A stretch of 64,000 nt of DNA, taken from Oxytricha trifallax (lineage: Eukaryota; Ciliophora; Spirotrichea; Sporadotrichida; Oxytrichidae). The notes below the pieces were generated by a model that saw nothing but the letters and a program-made list of their open reading frames with translations, made no database searches and had not been told where the DNA came from. The position numbers were made by a program, and so were the translations under genes. This document shows, one piece after another, positions 12,113 through 23,814 of the stretch. The stretch's first letter is position 1. Every line of letters starts with the position of its first letter. Where the stretch lies: positions 62,001 through 126,000 of the forward strand of contig ARYC01000184.1 in assembly GCA_000711775.1 (NCBI GenBank), in the 5' to 3' direction.

Positions 12113-15100
12113 TCATTCTTTCCCTGATCCTCTTAAAATTACTTCCTAAGTACTTATCAGCAACATTAATACAGATGGATTTATTTTTATTAATTTAATT
12201 TAAAATTAAAGCAACTAAATATTTGAAATCATTAATAGTAAGATTGTATACATATATAATTTCGATTTATGAATTATTTTAATTTAATATTGTGAGGTGA
12301 TATCCTGCCTATAATTTTATATGTACCAGATGTCATATTGGATAAATTTATATTACAATAGGTAAAAATTTTGCACAATTTAGATTTTAATCTATTGTAG
12401 ACTAAAGCTGAGTTTTAATTTTATTAGTTTACATTCAAATTAAATATTTTCTTTAAAAAAATAATTGCCTGTATTAATTTTATAATTTTAGTTATTTAAT
12501 AATTCTTTAGACCTATTTAAATATGTTTATTGCTTTTTAGATTTTTTATTGATTTCTTTTACTTTAAAAGATAATAAATGAATTAATAAAGTTAAAACTT
12601 TACATGCTAGAATACTAAATTTAAAAATTAATTAAAATAATAACAAAAATGGATAGTAAGATATCATTAAATGTGGAAGAAATCCTCTATAAAATCCTCT
12701 TAATCCTTCATTTTTCATCGTCCATTTGAAACACTGAAATCCTGAATTAAATAATGACGTGATGATTTATTGTTTTACATAATATGTGTATAAATAAAAT
12801 ATTAGCAACCCTAAATAACTTTTGACTTGTGCCTTGTTAAACATTAATTCTTCTTCTCATTGTTAGAAATGGATACGCTAAAGCTCTAGCGGAAAATGTT
12901 ACAATTGATGCAAACCAAAATTAAAAGAGACGATCAGGTTTAATACTGTTGTTTAACATTATAATAATTTTATCTATATAAAATTACGATATTATATAAC
13001 TAACTTTTTACTAATCTATTTTAAACATCAGTTAGGTACCACTTTCGTATATTCCAAAATAGATTGCGAAATATATAGATATCCCACCTAGTGAAACTGT
13101 CAATCCTCGATAAAAACTTTAAATTCCTTCAGCTTTATATATTTTCCTAACACAATCACTAATGCCTTTAAATTCCCTATTGTTTAAAGATCCTATATCA
13201 GCTTACAATCTAGTTTTCACGAAGAAAATTGGATACACAAAAAATAATTAGGTAACGCCTAATAATCCACTCGATAGCATATTCTAAAATATAAGCATCA
13301 TGGGTTGATCCTTTTTTGCATTTACTATAGCATCAGAGAAAGGTTTCCTTAAGCATAATAATAAAATAAATTTATATAAGTATTTTGGTTAAATCAAGAG
13401 AAAATGTATATTGGAAATTTAAGAAAAATAAAATGTAATTGAAATTATCAATGATTATAAAATTATTTTAAATAATATTTAAAACTTTGATTAAAAAATC
13501 TTTTAAATTAAATTATAAATATATTTATCTAATTGTAAGATCTTTATAAAGAGTTTTTATATTATTTTATGTTTATGAAAATTTTACCAAAACTTTATAA
13601 TTATTATTTAAATATAAACTTTTTAACTATAAATTTAAAATTTAATAGTTTTTTTAGTAATTAATATTTACAGTTTTAAAAAATGTTAATCATGAATTTC
13701 AATCTATCATTATATTATTTATATTTTATGTTGAATGTTGCAAGAGCAAATGGAACAACTGCAATATTGTGAGTTAGATTACCCCTCCAAAAAGACAAAG
13801 CTCCCTATTCTTTAGGAATCCTTTTCAAGCAGTCCCACAATCCCTTGTATCGTTGTTCAGGTGATATGTTCATTTTCACATGTTAAACTTAAAGCAAAGT
13901 TTCTATTCTAGTCAGAGGAGCAATTATTTAAAATAGATAAACTAGGCATGTCTTAAAAATACTACAACTTTTTCTTTTTGTAAATATATTTAAAGGCATT
14001 TTAATTAAAAAACAAAATTTGAAAAAATTATTCTTTTTTTACACTTATAATTTATAGAATAAACTTCTAAGAGTGATTTCAAAAAAATTAAAAATTTTAT
14101 TTTTAAAATAATTTTATTTTATTGTAATATAATGTATTGATTAACTTAATTTTAAAACTCTTTGTATTTATTTGCCATTTTCAAATTAAGTTCTTATTTT
14201 TATATATTTTTTTTACTAATGTAAGTATTCTTCAACATAGTATCAAACATTTTTATATAGAATACTTTTATGTAATAGTAGTAAAAATTATTATGTTATA
14301 AATTTAATAAATGAAAAAGTAAAAATATATAAATGATTTTAAATTAAAAACTACAAGATTTTAGATTTCGCAATTTTTTTTACTTTAGATAATCTTTTTA
14401 TCCAATTAAAAATTTAACTAAACTATTTAATTAAATATTATTCTTTAAAAATTAATAAATTTTTAATTATTCAGCTTTCTAGAGTAAATAAAGCTAATAA
14501 AATAATCAAAGCCACGACTTATCATTAGTTAATTAAATATTAAATTAAACTAAACATTTAATATAAGTATTATTTTTATTTATTTCAAATATAACAATTA
14601 TTTATAGTAGTAATCATAAATTTATAAGCAATTTATTATATATAGTAGTAAGGGCTGTCTTAGAAATAATGGGGTAGATAAGTGTGAGGACTTAAAATCC
14701 TTAAACTTTACAATAAGTAAACAGTAATTAAATATTAGTGATTAATCAAAATAAGTAAGTTAAATAGAGATAAAATATTATTAAAATCAAAATAGAAATA
14801 AAAATAATAGATATAACTATAAATAATTCAATAGGATAAAGCAAAATTATTATTTGCTGTATTTTTTATAGATACTAAAAAAAAAACATAAATTTTATAT
14901 TTTCTAAGTATAAAATATCAAATATTTGCTTAATAAAGTTAATATTGATATTTTTAAAAAAATAAAATATTAAATACTAATTTAACATGCTCTTGTTTCA
15001 TCATAGAAACGCTATCTAAACTTTTAAAGTACTCATCTCTATAAGAAGCGTCTAAAAAATAAAAGATAATCCACGAATTTAAAAAAAACCTTTACCGATA

Positions 15101-15502
15101 ACTTTTTTTAAATAAATAATCCCAAACGTAATTGTATTATTTTTATGTTGTATTTAATAAAATAATCTGATAGTTAGAATTATTCTCAATTATTGTAAAT
15201 GTTTTAAATATAAAAATGATTTACTATATAAATAATTTTCAATGATTTATATTTTTGTAAATAAACTGTACTAAAACATAAATATTTGGTTATGGTAGAA
15301 AACTATTAATCTAATGAACATTCTTATATCTATCAAAACTTCTTATTTAGATTTCTTGAAAGGGATTAACTGGAATCTTTTTTTGAGATATTTAAAAATG
15401 AGCTATAACAATACATAATGTTTTATTAAAAATGACCTTTTAAATTATTAATTTTAATAATTATTAATTATTATAAAATATTTTTGTTAGCTCAATAATA
15501 AG

Positions 15503-15543
<41 letters not shown>

Positions 15544-15686
15544 TATGCAACATATACTTTTTGTTAATTAAAAATATGTCAATTAAATAATATGAGGTTT
15601 TTACTATATTTTTTCATAGATCCTGGTAGTATTTATAATTTCTTTCTTGATTTTAGCTCTGGAAACTTATCACCTTATTATGACAT
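12113..15686 (-). CDS. ADP/ATP carrier-like gene, copy C (intact after IES removal)
   Basis: Start MSQQGDKFPELKSRKK (15686); end ...EVILRGSGKE then TGA (12113). Segments lie near 15686-15600, 14695-14640, 14285-14222, 13928-13740, 13345-13020, 12965-12805, 12755-12650 and 12185-12113. Landmarks: IAPLTRIETLLQVQ, where the first signature has Thr for Asp, then SFWRGNLT, YPIFFVKTRLQAD, NREFKGISDC and AYPFLTMRRRINVQQG. Pointers (minus strand) include AGT, TTACTACTAT, ATT, ATGTT, TTATTTA and ATCCAT. No internal TGA remains after joining. Close to copy B in the C-terminal half (MKNEGLRGFYRGFLPHLM is shared). Inner-membrane carrier by family; substrate not certain. Confidence 0.86.
14975..15062 (-). 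other. Orphan coding-like snippet inside a copy C IES
   Basis: Between segments 1 and 2 of copy C, a less AT-rich patch reads DASYRDEYFKSLDSVSMMKQ followed by EHVKLVF on the minus strand. It does not match the carrier and has no counterpart in the other copies. It may be a stray coding segment of another gene or chance. Confidence 0.3.
15510..15538. repeat. (AT)n microsatellite
   Basis: A run of about 14 TA dinucleotides in the first IES of copy C. Confidence 0.9.
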
Positions 15687-16660
15687 TGCTACTTGAATTC
15701 AAAATAGTGGAAATATCTTTATTAATAAATGAATCTTTAATTATAATTTATAATTATTCTTAGTTTACAATGATTTCCTTATAATATATCTTTTTTTAAA
15801 TGATAATTTATCATTATTTATATTTTTGAACAATAGCAATATCTTCATAATTTGTATATTCAATTCAAATTAATTTTTATAATTAAATCAATGTAGCATT
15901 AAATTTGATTGTATATTTTTACATTCAAAAACTAAAGTAGAATTGACATGTAAAATAAATTAGAAATAACTATGATAAGATGTCCTGTAGTATTGAAATA
16001 AGGAGATCATGTTCAGTAGTACTTATTGTTTTTTATTTTTCCTTTAATATAAAAGGTAAAAATATTAATAATATCGAAAATGAGTAACCATTTTAAGCAA
16101 CGATGGGTAACCAGCTTGGTTCATTTCATTGTATAATAAAACAAGAATTTATCATCAATTTCTCTTATGAAGAAATCCTTTAAACACGTCTTTCGCATTT
16201 AGCTTAGAACTTACTGTGAAATTCTGAAGAATACGGCTGTTTTTGGGTGTTTAAGATAAATTTCTTTTAGGTTTATAAACTTAAAACAACAATTTCATAT
16301 CATTTAGAAAATTTCCATTTAGTTTTATATTTGCATTATACAGTTATTTGAAAAATTAAAAGTGAGTATTAATACCTAACTGTAGAGATGTAATAAGGAG
16401 TAATTTATGTGATTATTGATAAAAACAATATATTTTATATGAATACTAATCATTCCAAAATCATTTAAGCAGTATTAACGATATTTGTAGTAAAAGTTTT
16501 TTAATTATATTTTTGTCTCTATTATTTAACAAAAATTTAAGACATTATTAAATTTAATAAAAATGTTTCAATATTTAAATCGGACATTAAATTCTTATAA
16601 TTATGTTAAATAAAATAATAAGAATTAATGATTACAATTACTTTCATATGCTTTTATCAT
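15687..16660. other. Spacer between carrier copies C and D
   Basis: Mostly AT-rich. A patch at 16080-16412 is less AT-rich and is listed separately; otherwise nothing recognised. Confidence 0.45.
16080..16412 (+). CDS. Possible small open frame of unknown function
   Basis: ATG to TGA frame of 110 codons under the ciliate code, beginning MSNHFKQRWVTSLVHF. It is basic and hydrophobic, with no recognised motif. The patch is richer in GC than its surroundings, which is the main reason to list it. With TGA as the only stop, open frames of this length occur by chance in such AT-rich DNA. Confidence 0.25.
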
Positions 16661-19600
16661 TCACTCTTTCTTAGCATTGCTCTGTATAATTATCTAAGCA
16701 TTAAGCATCAAAGTAATGATTGCTGAATTTGAATTTAATTAAAATATTTATGAAACATTGATTAAAATTAGTTCATTTTTGAATTAAAAATTAATATCTT
16801 TATCATAAATATTTTTATAGTTTTAGTAAAATCTCAAAGTTATATTCAATGTAAATAGAGAAAAATATGTCTTTTATATAATCAAATATTACGTTTTATC
16901 TATTAATTTGTCGTCTTATTTTTTAATTTTTAAAAATAAAAAATTTATTAATTTTAAATTTATCTCATATGCTAAATTGTATGACTTCATTAAATGCACA
17001 ATTAAACCTCTATAAAAACCTCTGTAACCTTCATTAAGCATCGTCCATTAGAAACATTCAAATCCTGAATTAAATAACTTAGGGGTTAATTCAATTTTTC
17101 AGAATATTAATGAAACTTATATCATTAAATTTTAAGCTTAAATAATTTATGACTTCTTCCTTATTAAACCATGATTCGCCTCCTGAAGACATCAAATGGA
17201 TATGCCAAAATAGAACTGAAAATTGTTACTACTGTTCCAAACATAAACTAAATCATAGGTCCCGGCAGAACTCCATTCATGAGCATTAATCTTTTTAATA
17301 TAGTTTAGTTATGTATGATTATTGAATAATTTCACAATTATTAATGTGAGTCCACAATCATACATTCCAAAATATAGTGCACGATAAACAAAGACCCCAC
17401 TTAACGATACTGTCAAACCTCTATAAAAACTTTGCGTCCCTTCTGTTTTATATATTTTTCTAACACAATCTCTAATACCTCTGAATTCTCTATTAATTGG
17501 AGTAGTTCCTACATCTGCTTGCAATCGAGTTTATACAAAGCTAAATGGGTACATGAGGAAGATTTATAAGGCACCTGCTAGACCACCTGAGAGCATATTC
17601 TACATTAGAAGCTTCATTGGTTGATCTCTCCTTGCTCTTACAATTACATTCGAAAAGACTTGTTTCATGTTAGTTTGAAGGTTAGAAACATTAAAATTAA
17701 ATTTAATAGAACATATCACTTTGAAATTATTTCAGTCAACAAGTTTTAACTTTTAGAGTTAATTCTCAGTGGATAACTCATAATTTTTTAATAAAAATCT
17801 AAAGCAGGTCTATTATTTTTTAGTTTTATTTTGTTATTAATCGTTTTTTAGATTATAGGATGTTATTTCAATAATTCATTTTAATTGAAAATATAGAAAA
17901 AAATAAAATTGTATTGAAAAATTTATGACAATTTCATTGTTCATTTTGTTTTGACATTTTTCTTTTCTTATAAAAAATAAATTATGCAAGTCTAATATTC
18001 AATTTTTATCAGAAAATCTGTTCATTTCTATTGAATTATTTAATTATTCGGGATTTTTTACTAATAAATTATTAAAATATGATTGATTTAACAAAAACTT
18101 AGACATAATGATTATTCAATATGATTTATACTTTAAACTTTAAAGCAAATATATATAAGCAAGTTAATTATATAATTAAATAACAGTTTGAAACTCTTCT
18201 TACGATAAATTTAAAACTGAGTAGTAAATATACTCCTCCCAATTTAATTATAATTAAAGATTGTTTGTTTCATGCTTAATCATTAAAATAAATTATTGAA
18301 TTATTTATTAAATTTTATGATAGTAACTTTTGAATGTAATAAAAGTGTGTGGGAACGTAGCAATGCAATTAGTTAGATTCCCTCTCCATAGAGAAAATAT
18401 AAACAAAATGATTTTAGTAGCTAAGAAAATTTATTTATGCAAATGAAAATATATCTAATTAAATTATTTGAATTTTCGTGAAATTCTATAATATTAATAT
18501 TTAGAATTATTGTAAAATTGATTGTATAAATGCCTATTTAAATTATATAAATATAATAAACTCTTTGATTCATCAAAATTATTTTATTCATTTTATATAA
18601 AAGCATAAGCATTTAATCAAATTTATTATGAATCTATAATATTTAACTAAAATCTCATTAGTCAATTAAGAACAAAGATATGGAGATAAGAACAATTGAA
18701 TTAAAATATAATTATTATTCGCTAAAAAAAAATATATGCACCCTGAATAGATTATTTTACATAGACAATTATTCGAGCCATTTGTTTTAATAATTAGCTC
18801 AAACATTATTAATTTACGCCAATAATAATTATATTTTAATTAATTGCTCTTATCTCCCAGTATTCTTTCTTAAATAACTAATGGGGTTTTATTTATTTTA
18901 TATCAAATAATTACTCTTTGATTTATTTTTAAGATAAATTAAATATCAAATATTTAATCCAAGATTTTTAAATAGTTCTTGTGTATATAATTTTATGAAA
19001 AATTTCTTAATAATAAAGACTTAAGATGGTTGAAATATTTTTTGAGATTCAGATTCTTAATTAGTATGTTGCACAAAAGTCTTTTTAAATTTATATTTTT
19101 CTTGTAATAAATATAATCCCAATCTTGCAAAAAATAAAAAAACTAATCTTGAGTAATTTATAAAACTCAAACTACTTAAATAGTTAAATGATTTACTGTA
19201 GTTATCTTTGGGGATGTTAAATATGCCCTATTCTTTATAGACTCTATTGCAGCAATCTAGCAGTCCCTTATATCTTTAATCAGCAGGTATGCGCACATTT
19301 ACATGTTACACTTGCATCAATGTTCTTATCCTATCTAATGGTGCTGAAGATGTTTTAGCCAAAATTGACCCAAATATTGTTTCATAGAATAGTTTTATGT
19401 AAAAGTAGTCGAAATATATAATAATACTCCATTTTATGCTTAAAATTACAAATTATTAGTATGTGATTTAAGTCATTATAAATTAACAAAACAGTTATAT
19501 ATAAAGTAGTGAGGATTATCTTTAAAATAATGCGGCATGTAAGTATCCAGACTTAAAACAGCAAAACTGTATTTTTGAGTTAAAGTTGTTCTAATTAATA

Positions 19601-20152
19601 AGTCTTAATTAATTAATAATTAGAATGTATAAAAGAATTGTGTGATTTGCTCATCTTATTCATTCACAGGCTTCAATTAAGAAATATATTTTCTATTAAT
19701 TATAAATATTTTATTTCATATTTATATGCAATTTTAAGTTTAATATTTACAAAATAAACTTAAATAAATAAAGACCAAAGAAAGAATCAAATAATCATTG
19801 ACAGTAAAGGATTAAAATACATATTATTTTCACTTTATAATAAATAAAAATAATTTTTAAACATTTGAACAAAGAGAAACTTAGACAAAATTAAAGTCAA
19901 GGTAACATTCATAAGAATAAAATTAGTGTTTTTATTTTAATTTTGGACCAATTATTTGAATAAATCTATAAGAAATTAAAAACAGATTTAGTAATTATAT
20001 TTATAAAGCCAATAATTAGAGCTTTTTGTTAATCATTCAAAATAAAATTAAATTTTTTAGTATTTACTATACTTCTTATATATTTATTAGTGCCTTGTTT
20101 CCTTTTTAGGAGGGGGCTTAGGTTTTTTATCACCACCATCGTTATCTGACAT
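16661..20152 (-). CDS. ADP/ATP carrier-like gene, copy D (intact, best-conserved signatures)
   Basis: Start MSDNDGGDKKPKPPPKKETR (20152), a proline/lysine-rich leader unlike the other copies; end ...IIIQSNAKKE then TGA. Segments: about 20152-20100, 19550-19503, 19412-19219, 18400-18330, 17680-17335, 17292-17150, 17080-16990 and 16720-16661. Signatures are SAPLDRIRTLMQVQ, YPFSFVQTRLQADVG and YPFDVFRRRIMVQQGR; the last is the nearest in the array to the translocase PFDxxRRRMMM. Other landmarks are NREFRGIRDC and ALYFGMYDCG. Pointers (minus strand): AGT, ACTACTTT, ATATTT, a 2-base AA, ATTAAT and AATT. This copy has one extra IES (18401-19224) that splits the fourth segment. Confidence 0.88.
18401..19224. 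other. IES unique to copy D, pointer AAATAT
   Basis: AAATAT at 18395-18400 and 19219-19224. Removal of 824 bases joins VYKEQGI to FSLWRGNLT in frame. The corresponding coding sequence is uninterrupted in copies A, A', B and C, so this IES was gained in D or lost in the others. It contains the small inverted-repeat element at 18682-18857. Confidence 0.8.
18682..18857. mobile_element. Small inverted-repeat element (MITE-like)
   Basis: Terminal inverted repeats of about 40 bases, starting GGAGATAAGAACAATT and ending AATTGCTCTTATCTCC, enclose about 95 bases without coding capacity. It lies inside the extra IES of copy D. No clear target duplication seen. Confidence 0.7.
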
Positions 20153-20339
20153 TTTATAATTTAGAGGCGATAAAATAATGTTATAGAAATTAATTATGAA
20201 ATTAAATTATTTTAATTTTTAGTTGTTTAAACTTTCAAATTATTTTATCAGAAAATGATAGCTATATATGAATGAAACAAAATTTATAGAATTAATACCT
20301 TTGCAACTAATTTTATCATTATTAAAAGTAAAATTCAAG

Positions 20340-21782
20340 ATGGAGAGCACATTATACAAGTAGGCTTAATTAGAATCGTTTTTCCTTCCCAAAAATGTAA
20401 GTATAATGCTACATCTAAGTAATTTAGGATAATAAGAAGAAGGATTCTTAACCACCAAAGAAGCAGAAGCAGCCAAAGGGAGACACAGTTATTGAAGAGC
20501 CACACGGTAAGATAAAAATAAATGAAATTAACATTGTGCATTTATAGTCGAAGTTTAGGCATCTCAGCAAGAATAGACAGTAGATTAAGTGGCCTCATAA
20601 CCCAAATCAGATGACTTACCAATGAAAGAAGTTGAGGAAGTAGTTAACAAAGGTATTTATTCTAGAATTCAATAATCATTTTAGATCACTAAGATGAAGA
20701 TTAAAACTCCATCACAGATGTTAAGCCGATAGACATCAATATGAAAGTTGAAGACACCTAACATCAAGAAGATGGTCAAAATCAGTAATTGGAAGAGCAA
20801 GATTAATCTTAGGATTAACCACCTATTGAGAATCACAAAGAAGTTGAAGAGGAGAAGAAGGACAGTGATCAAGCAAAAACTGAGGATTTGGAAGAGGAGA
20901 AAAAGGAAGAAGAGAAGAAAGAACCAGCAGCTAAGATCTATTCTGAAGTTGATCCAAATAACTTCTCTGTACTTATCAATGGCTGGTTTACTATCTAAGT
21001 TCATCTTGGAGATATCACTAACGAAAATGTTGATGCCATTACAAATGCAGCTAATGAGTATTTGAGTCATGGGGCTGGAGTTGCCGGTGCTATTATGAGA
21101 AGAGGTGGATAGTAAGTAGAGTTTATGTTTTTAATTGATATTTCTAGTTAAATTCAGAAAGAATCAGATGATTGGGTGAGTAAGCATGGTAAAGTGCCAA
21201 CAGGGAAAGCTGCTGTAACAGGCGCAGGAAAAATGACAAATGTCAAGTATATCATTCATGCTGTTGGTCCTATCTGGAATAGGGTAAGTAATAAATATCA
21301 TACGCATAATTACCTATTATATGACAAAAGTTCTTAACTAAATATCAATTTAGGGAGACAAAGAACCCGGCCAACTGAGAAGTTGTATCGATGAAACTTT
21401 AATGATGGCTCACAAGATTGAAATTGAATCACTATCAATACCAGCCATTTCCTCTGGTATTTTTGGATTCCCAAAAGATCTCTGTGCTTAAATTCTCTTT
21501 GAAAGAGCTGAAAAGTTTGCGATGGAGAACGATTTGAGTAAAACCACTGTGAAATTGGTCAGATTCACTAACTTTGATACCCCCACTTGTTCCGTATTTG
21601 AAGAGGAATTTAGACGTAGATATGTTGAAGATAGCAAAGAATTTAAGGAGAAGAGTAATCCAAAAAAGAATCAAAAGTAGAATACTTAAGGTGCTTAGAA
21701 TAAAGGAAATGGAGGACAAGGTCCCTAAAACAAAGGAAATGGAGGAAATAATGTCAAGTTTTTTGGGAAGAAAAAATTTTGA
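20340..21782 (+). CDS. Macrodomain protein
   Basis: Probable ADP-ribose or O-acetyl-ADP-ribose binding or hydrolysing protein. An acidic, lysine-rich N-terminal region of roughly 130 residues precedes a MACROD-type macrodomain: [33 protein letters not shown], the catalytic-loop-like stretch, [11 protein letters not shown], then [15 protein letters not shown]. The C-terminus is a short G/N/Q-rich tail ending VKFFGKKKF. Four or five short GT...AG introns are visible, including 20399-20430, 20509-20547, 20653-20684 and 21111-21147; the last carries the frame from GGY to QIQKES. No IES is needed. Neighbours are unrelated. Confidence 0.9.
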
Positions 21783-21945
21783 ATTTAGATCATATATTCG
21801 CTTGTTTTATAATGATAATAAGTTAATCACGGATTTGAAAATTAATTTTTACTTAAAATAAATCTTACCTGCTTTAAATAAGTTTTTCCATAGTGATAAA
21901 ATGAATTTAAAATAACAATATTTTATTATTTTTGTTGGCATTAAA

Positions 21946-23599
21946 ATGGAAAGCAATTTTTAATCAATGGATTTTCAATATCAAAATAACATTCAAAATA
22001 TCTCTTCTACTTCTACCCCCATAAACTTGCTCTTAAAATTTAAACAACAGCAAAAAGGTTTATTGTCCCAGAAAGAAATACACCAAGAGACATTTCAACA
22101 ATAAATAGACAAATCAGTTTGTCTCTTTGATCCTTCTTATGAAATGCAAGGTATTTTCCAGAAGCCAATATAAAATCTTTGCAAATCTCATGATTCAAGC
22201 TTATATGCAGTTTAAACTCAAAAGACTATCAATCTTTATGAAAGCAAAGATGTAAAAATAAATTACATTCCAAATATGAGTGCTGTTAATTAGCTAGTCC
22301 AGAAAAAGAAGTAGAAACTCAAGGCATAGTTGTCATTTTATCCTAAGCTAGACACTCAAAGTAAATAAACTGTGATGTATTCCATGTTTCACAACATAGA
22401 TGCTGGTCTATTGTATGCTTCTGATGAAAAAGGTCAACTTCATTATTTCGATCTGAACAATCTCTAAACTAGCAGTGAAAACTTAACTACTAGTGTGATA
22501 CAGTTTATGATAAGCAGGAACTCACCTATTCATCACATGGCTCTGCCTCAATACTACTAAAATCACAATTTGTTTAGTTTATCTATGGCATTAGCTGGGG
22601 GATTGGCTTTCTTTGATATGAGAGAAGGTGCGAAAGTGTTGTAGTTAAGAGATATTCAAGCCATTCAAACTAAGTTCTATCCTGAAAATACTAACTATCT
22701 TGGTGTGCAAACTATACAAGGCAGCTTAGAATTGTATGATATCAGAAACATGACTGGATCTGTGAATGTTTACAGCGAGTAGTTTGCAAAAGAGGAGTTG
22801 ATGCGGGTAAGCTAGAATGTTATGGATCGATAGATGAAAGAGTAGATTTTGCAAATGAAGAAGGATTAAACTTTAACTATATAATCATAGATACTATAAA
22901 TATATATTTATTAAAATTTACATATAAATGTCATGTAAAAGAAAATAGAAAGAGGAGTATAAAGAACAAGTGAGGCAATAAAATCATATGAAGGATTTGA
23001 TTTAAATGTAAACTGATCTAATGGTAAAACCTAAAATGATAAACAATATTGAGCATTTATTAGTACAATCAGATCTAAACGATAAATAAAGGCTTATGAA
23101 TTTCAGATCAAACTTATAAGTTGAAAATTAAATCTCAGATTTCGATTTCTTATCCAGTACTGAGCTTTTGGCTATAACTAAAGCTGGAGTCATGAAAAAC
23201 TATGACTTTTTCTCAGCCTCTTTAGAAAATTAATTCTAAGCGATTCCCTTTGATAAACTGTAAATAAATAACTTCCAATTCAAGTATAAACTTCAACCAC
23301 TATGTCAACCCTCCCTTAACTCACAAGATTACAATAATTTGAACACATAGCTCTATTTCATCATGAGTCCTAAAACTCTCTACCTATATGATGCTAAGAG
23401 ATAGCAAGTGAAATAGCTAACTGAAACTGGCATCACAAATTACACGTCTGTGATGTTGGAGAAGGATCATTTGGATTTTTAAGCGAGCAGATTCTTGAAT
23501 AATGAAGCTAATTTGATATATGATAATGAAATCTAGGCTGGTGGTTTCTTGATTGCCTCTGATTCTGCTGGTGTGCTCAGATATCAATTTTCACAGTGA
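21946..23599 (+). CDS. Beta-propeller (WD40-like) protein
   Basis: Start MESNFQSMDFQYQ. The N-terminal half has propeller-like blades (LLYASDEKGQLHYFDL, MALAGGLAFFDMREG, YLGVQTIQGSLELYDIRNM). A short helical region follows, then further blades (LYFIMSPKTLYLYDAKR, GGFLIASDSAGVLRYQF). The two halves are in different frames. Removing a GT...AG intron at 22807-22948 joins ...KEELMR to KEEYKEQVRQQ and makes one protein, which I prefer to two genes. WD repeats are degenerate, so the partner or complex cannot be named. Ends with TGA at 23597-23599. Confidence 0.8.
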
Positions 23600-23814
23600 T
23601 TTTACTGTAATAAGATGTCTCTATGTATAAGATTGTTCAATAAGTTTGTTTATAAAAATAAATTTCACTTAAAATGTTTTTTTTCATCCTAGTTTTCGAT
23701 GAGTATTTTTATTTCAATTAAAAGTAGGATAGGTTATAAAAATTTCAGATAATTAATTGAAATACAAATTGGTAAAGTTTATTAGAATAATAAGATATAT
23801 TAAACTCTGAAAAT

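Noticed and set aside
22807..22948. Two separate propeller genes at 21946-22900 and 22929-23599
   Set aside because: A good GTAAGC donor and an AG acceptor in matching phase join them into one propeller-type protein, and there is no room for a terminator and promoter.
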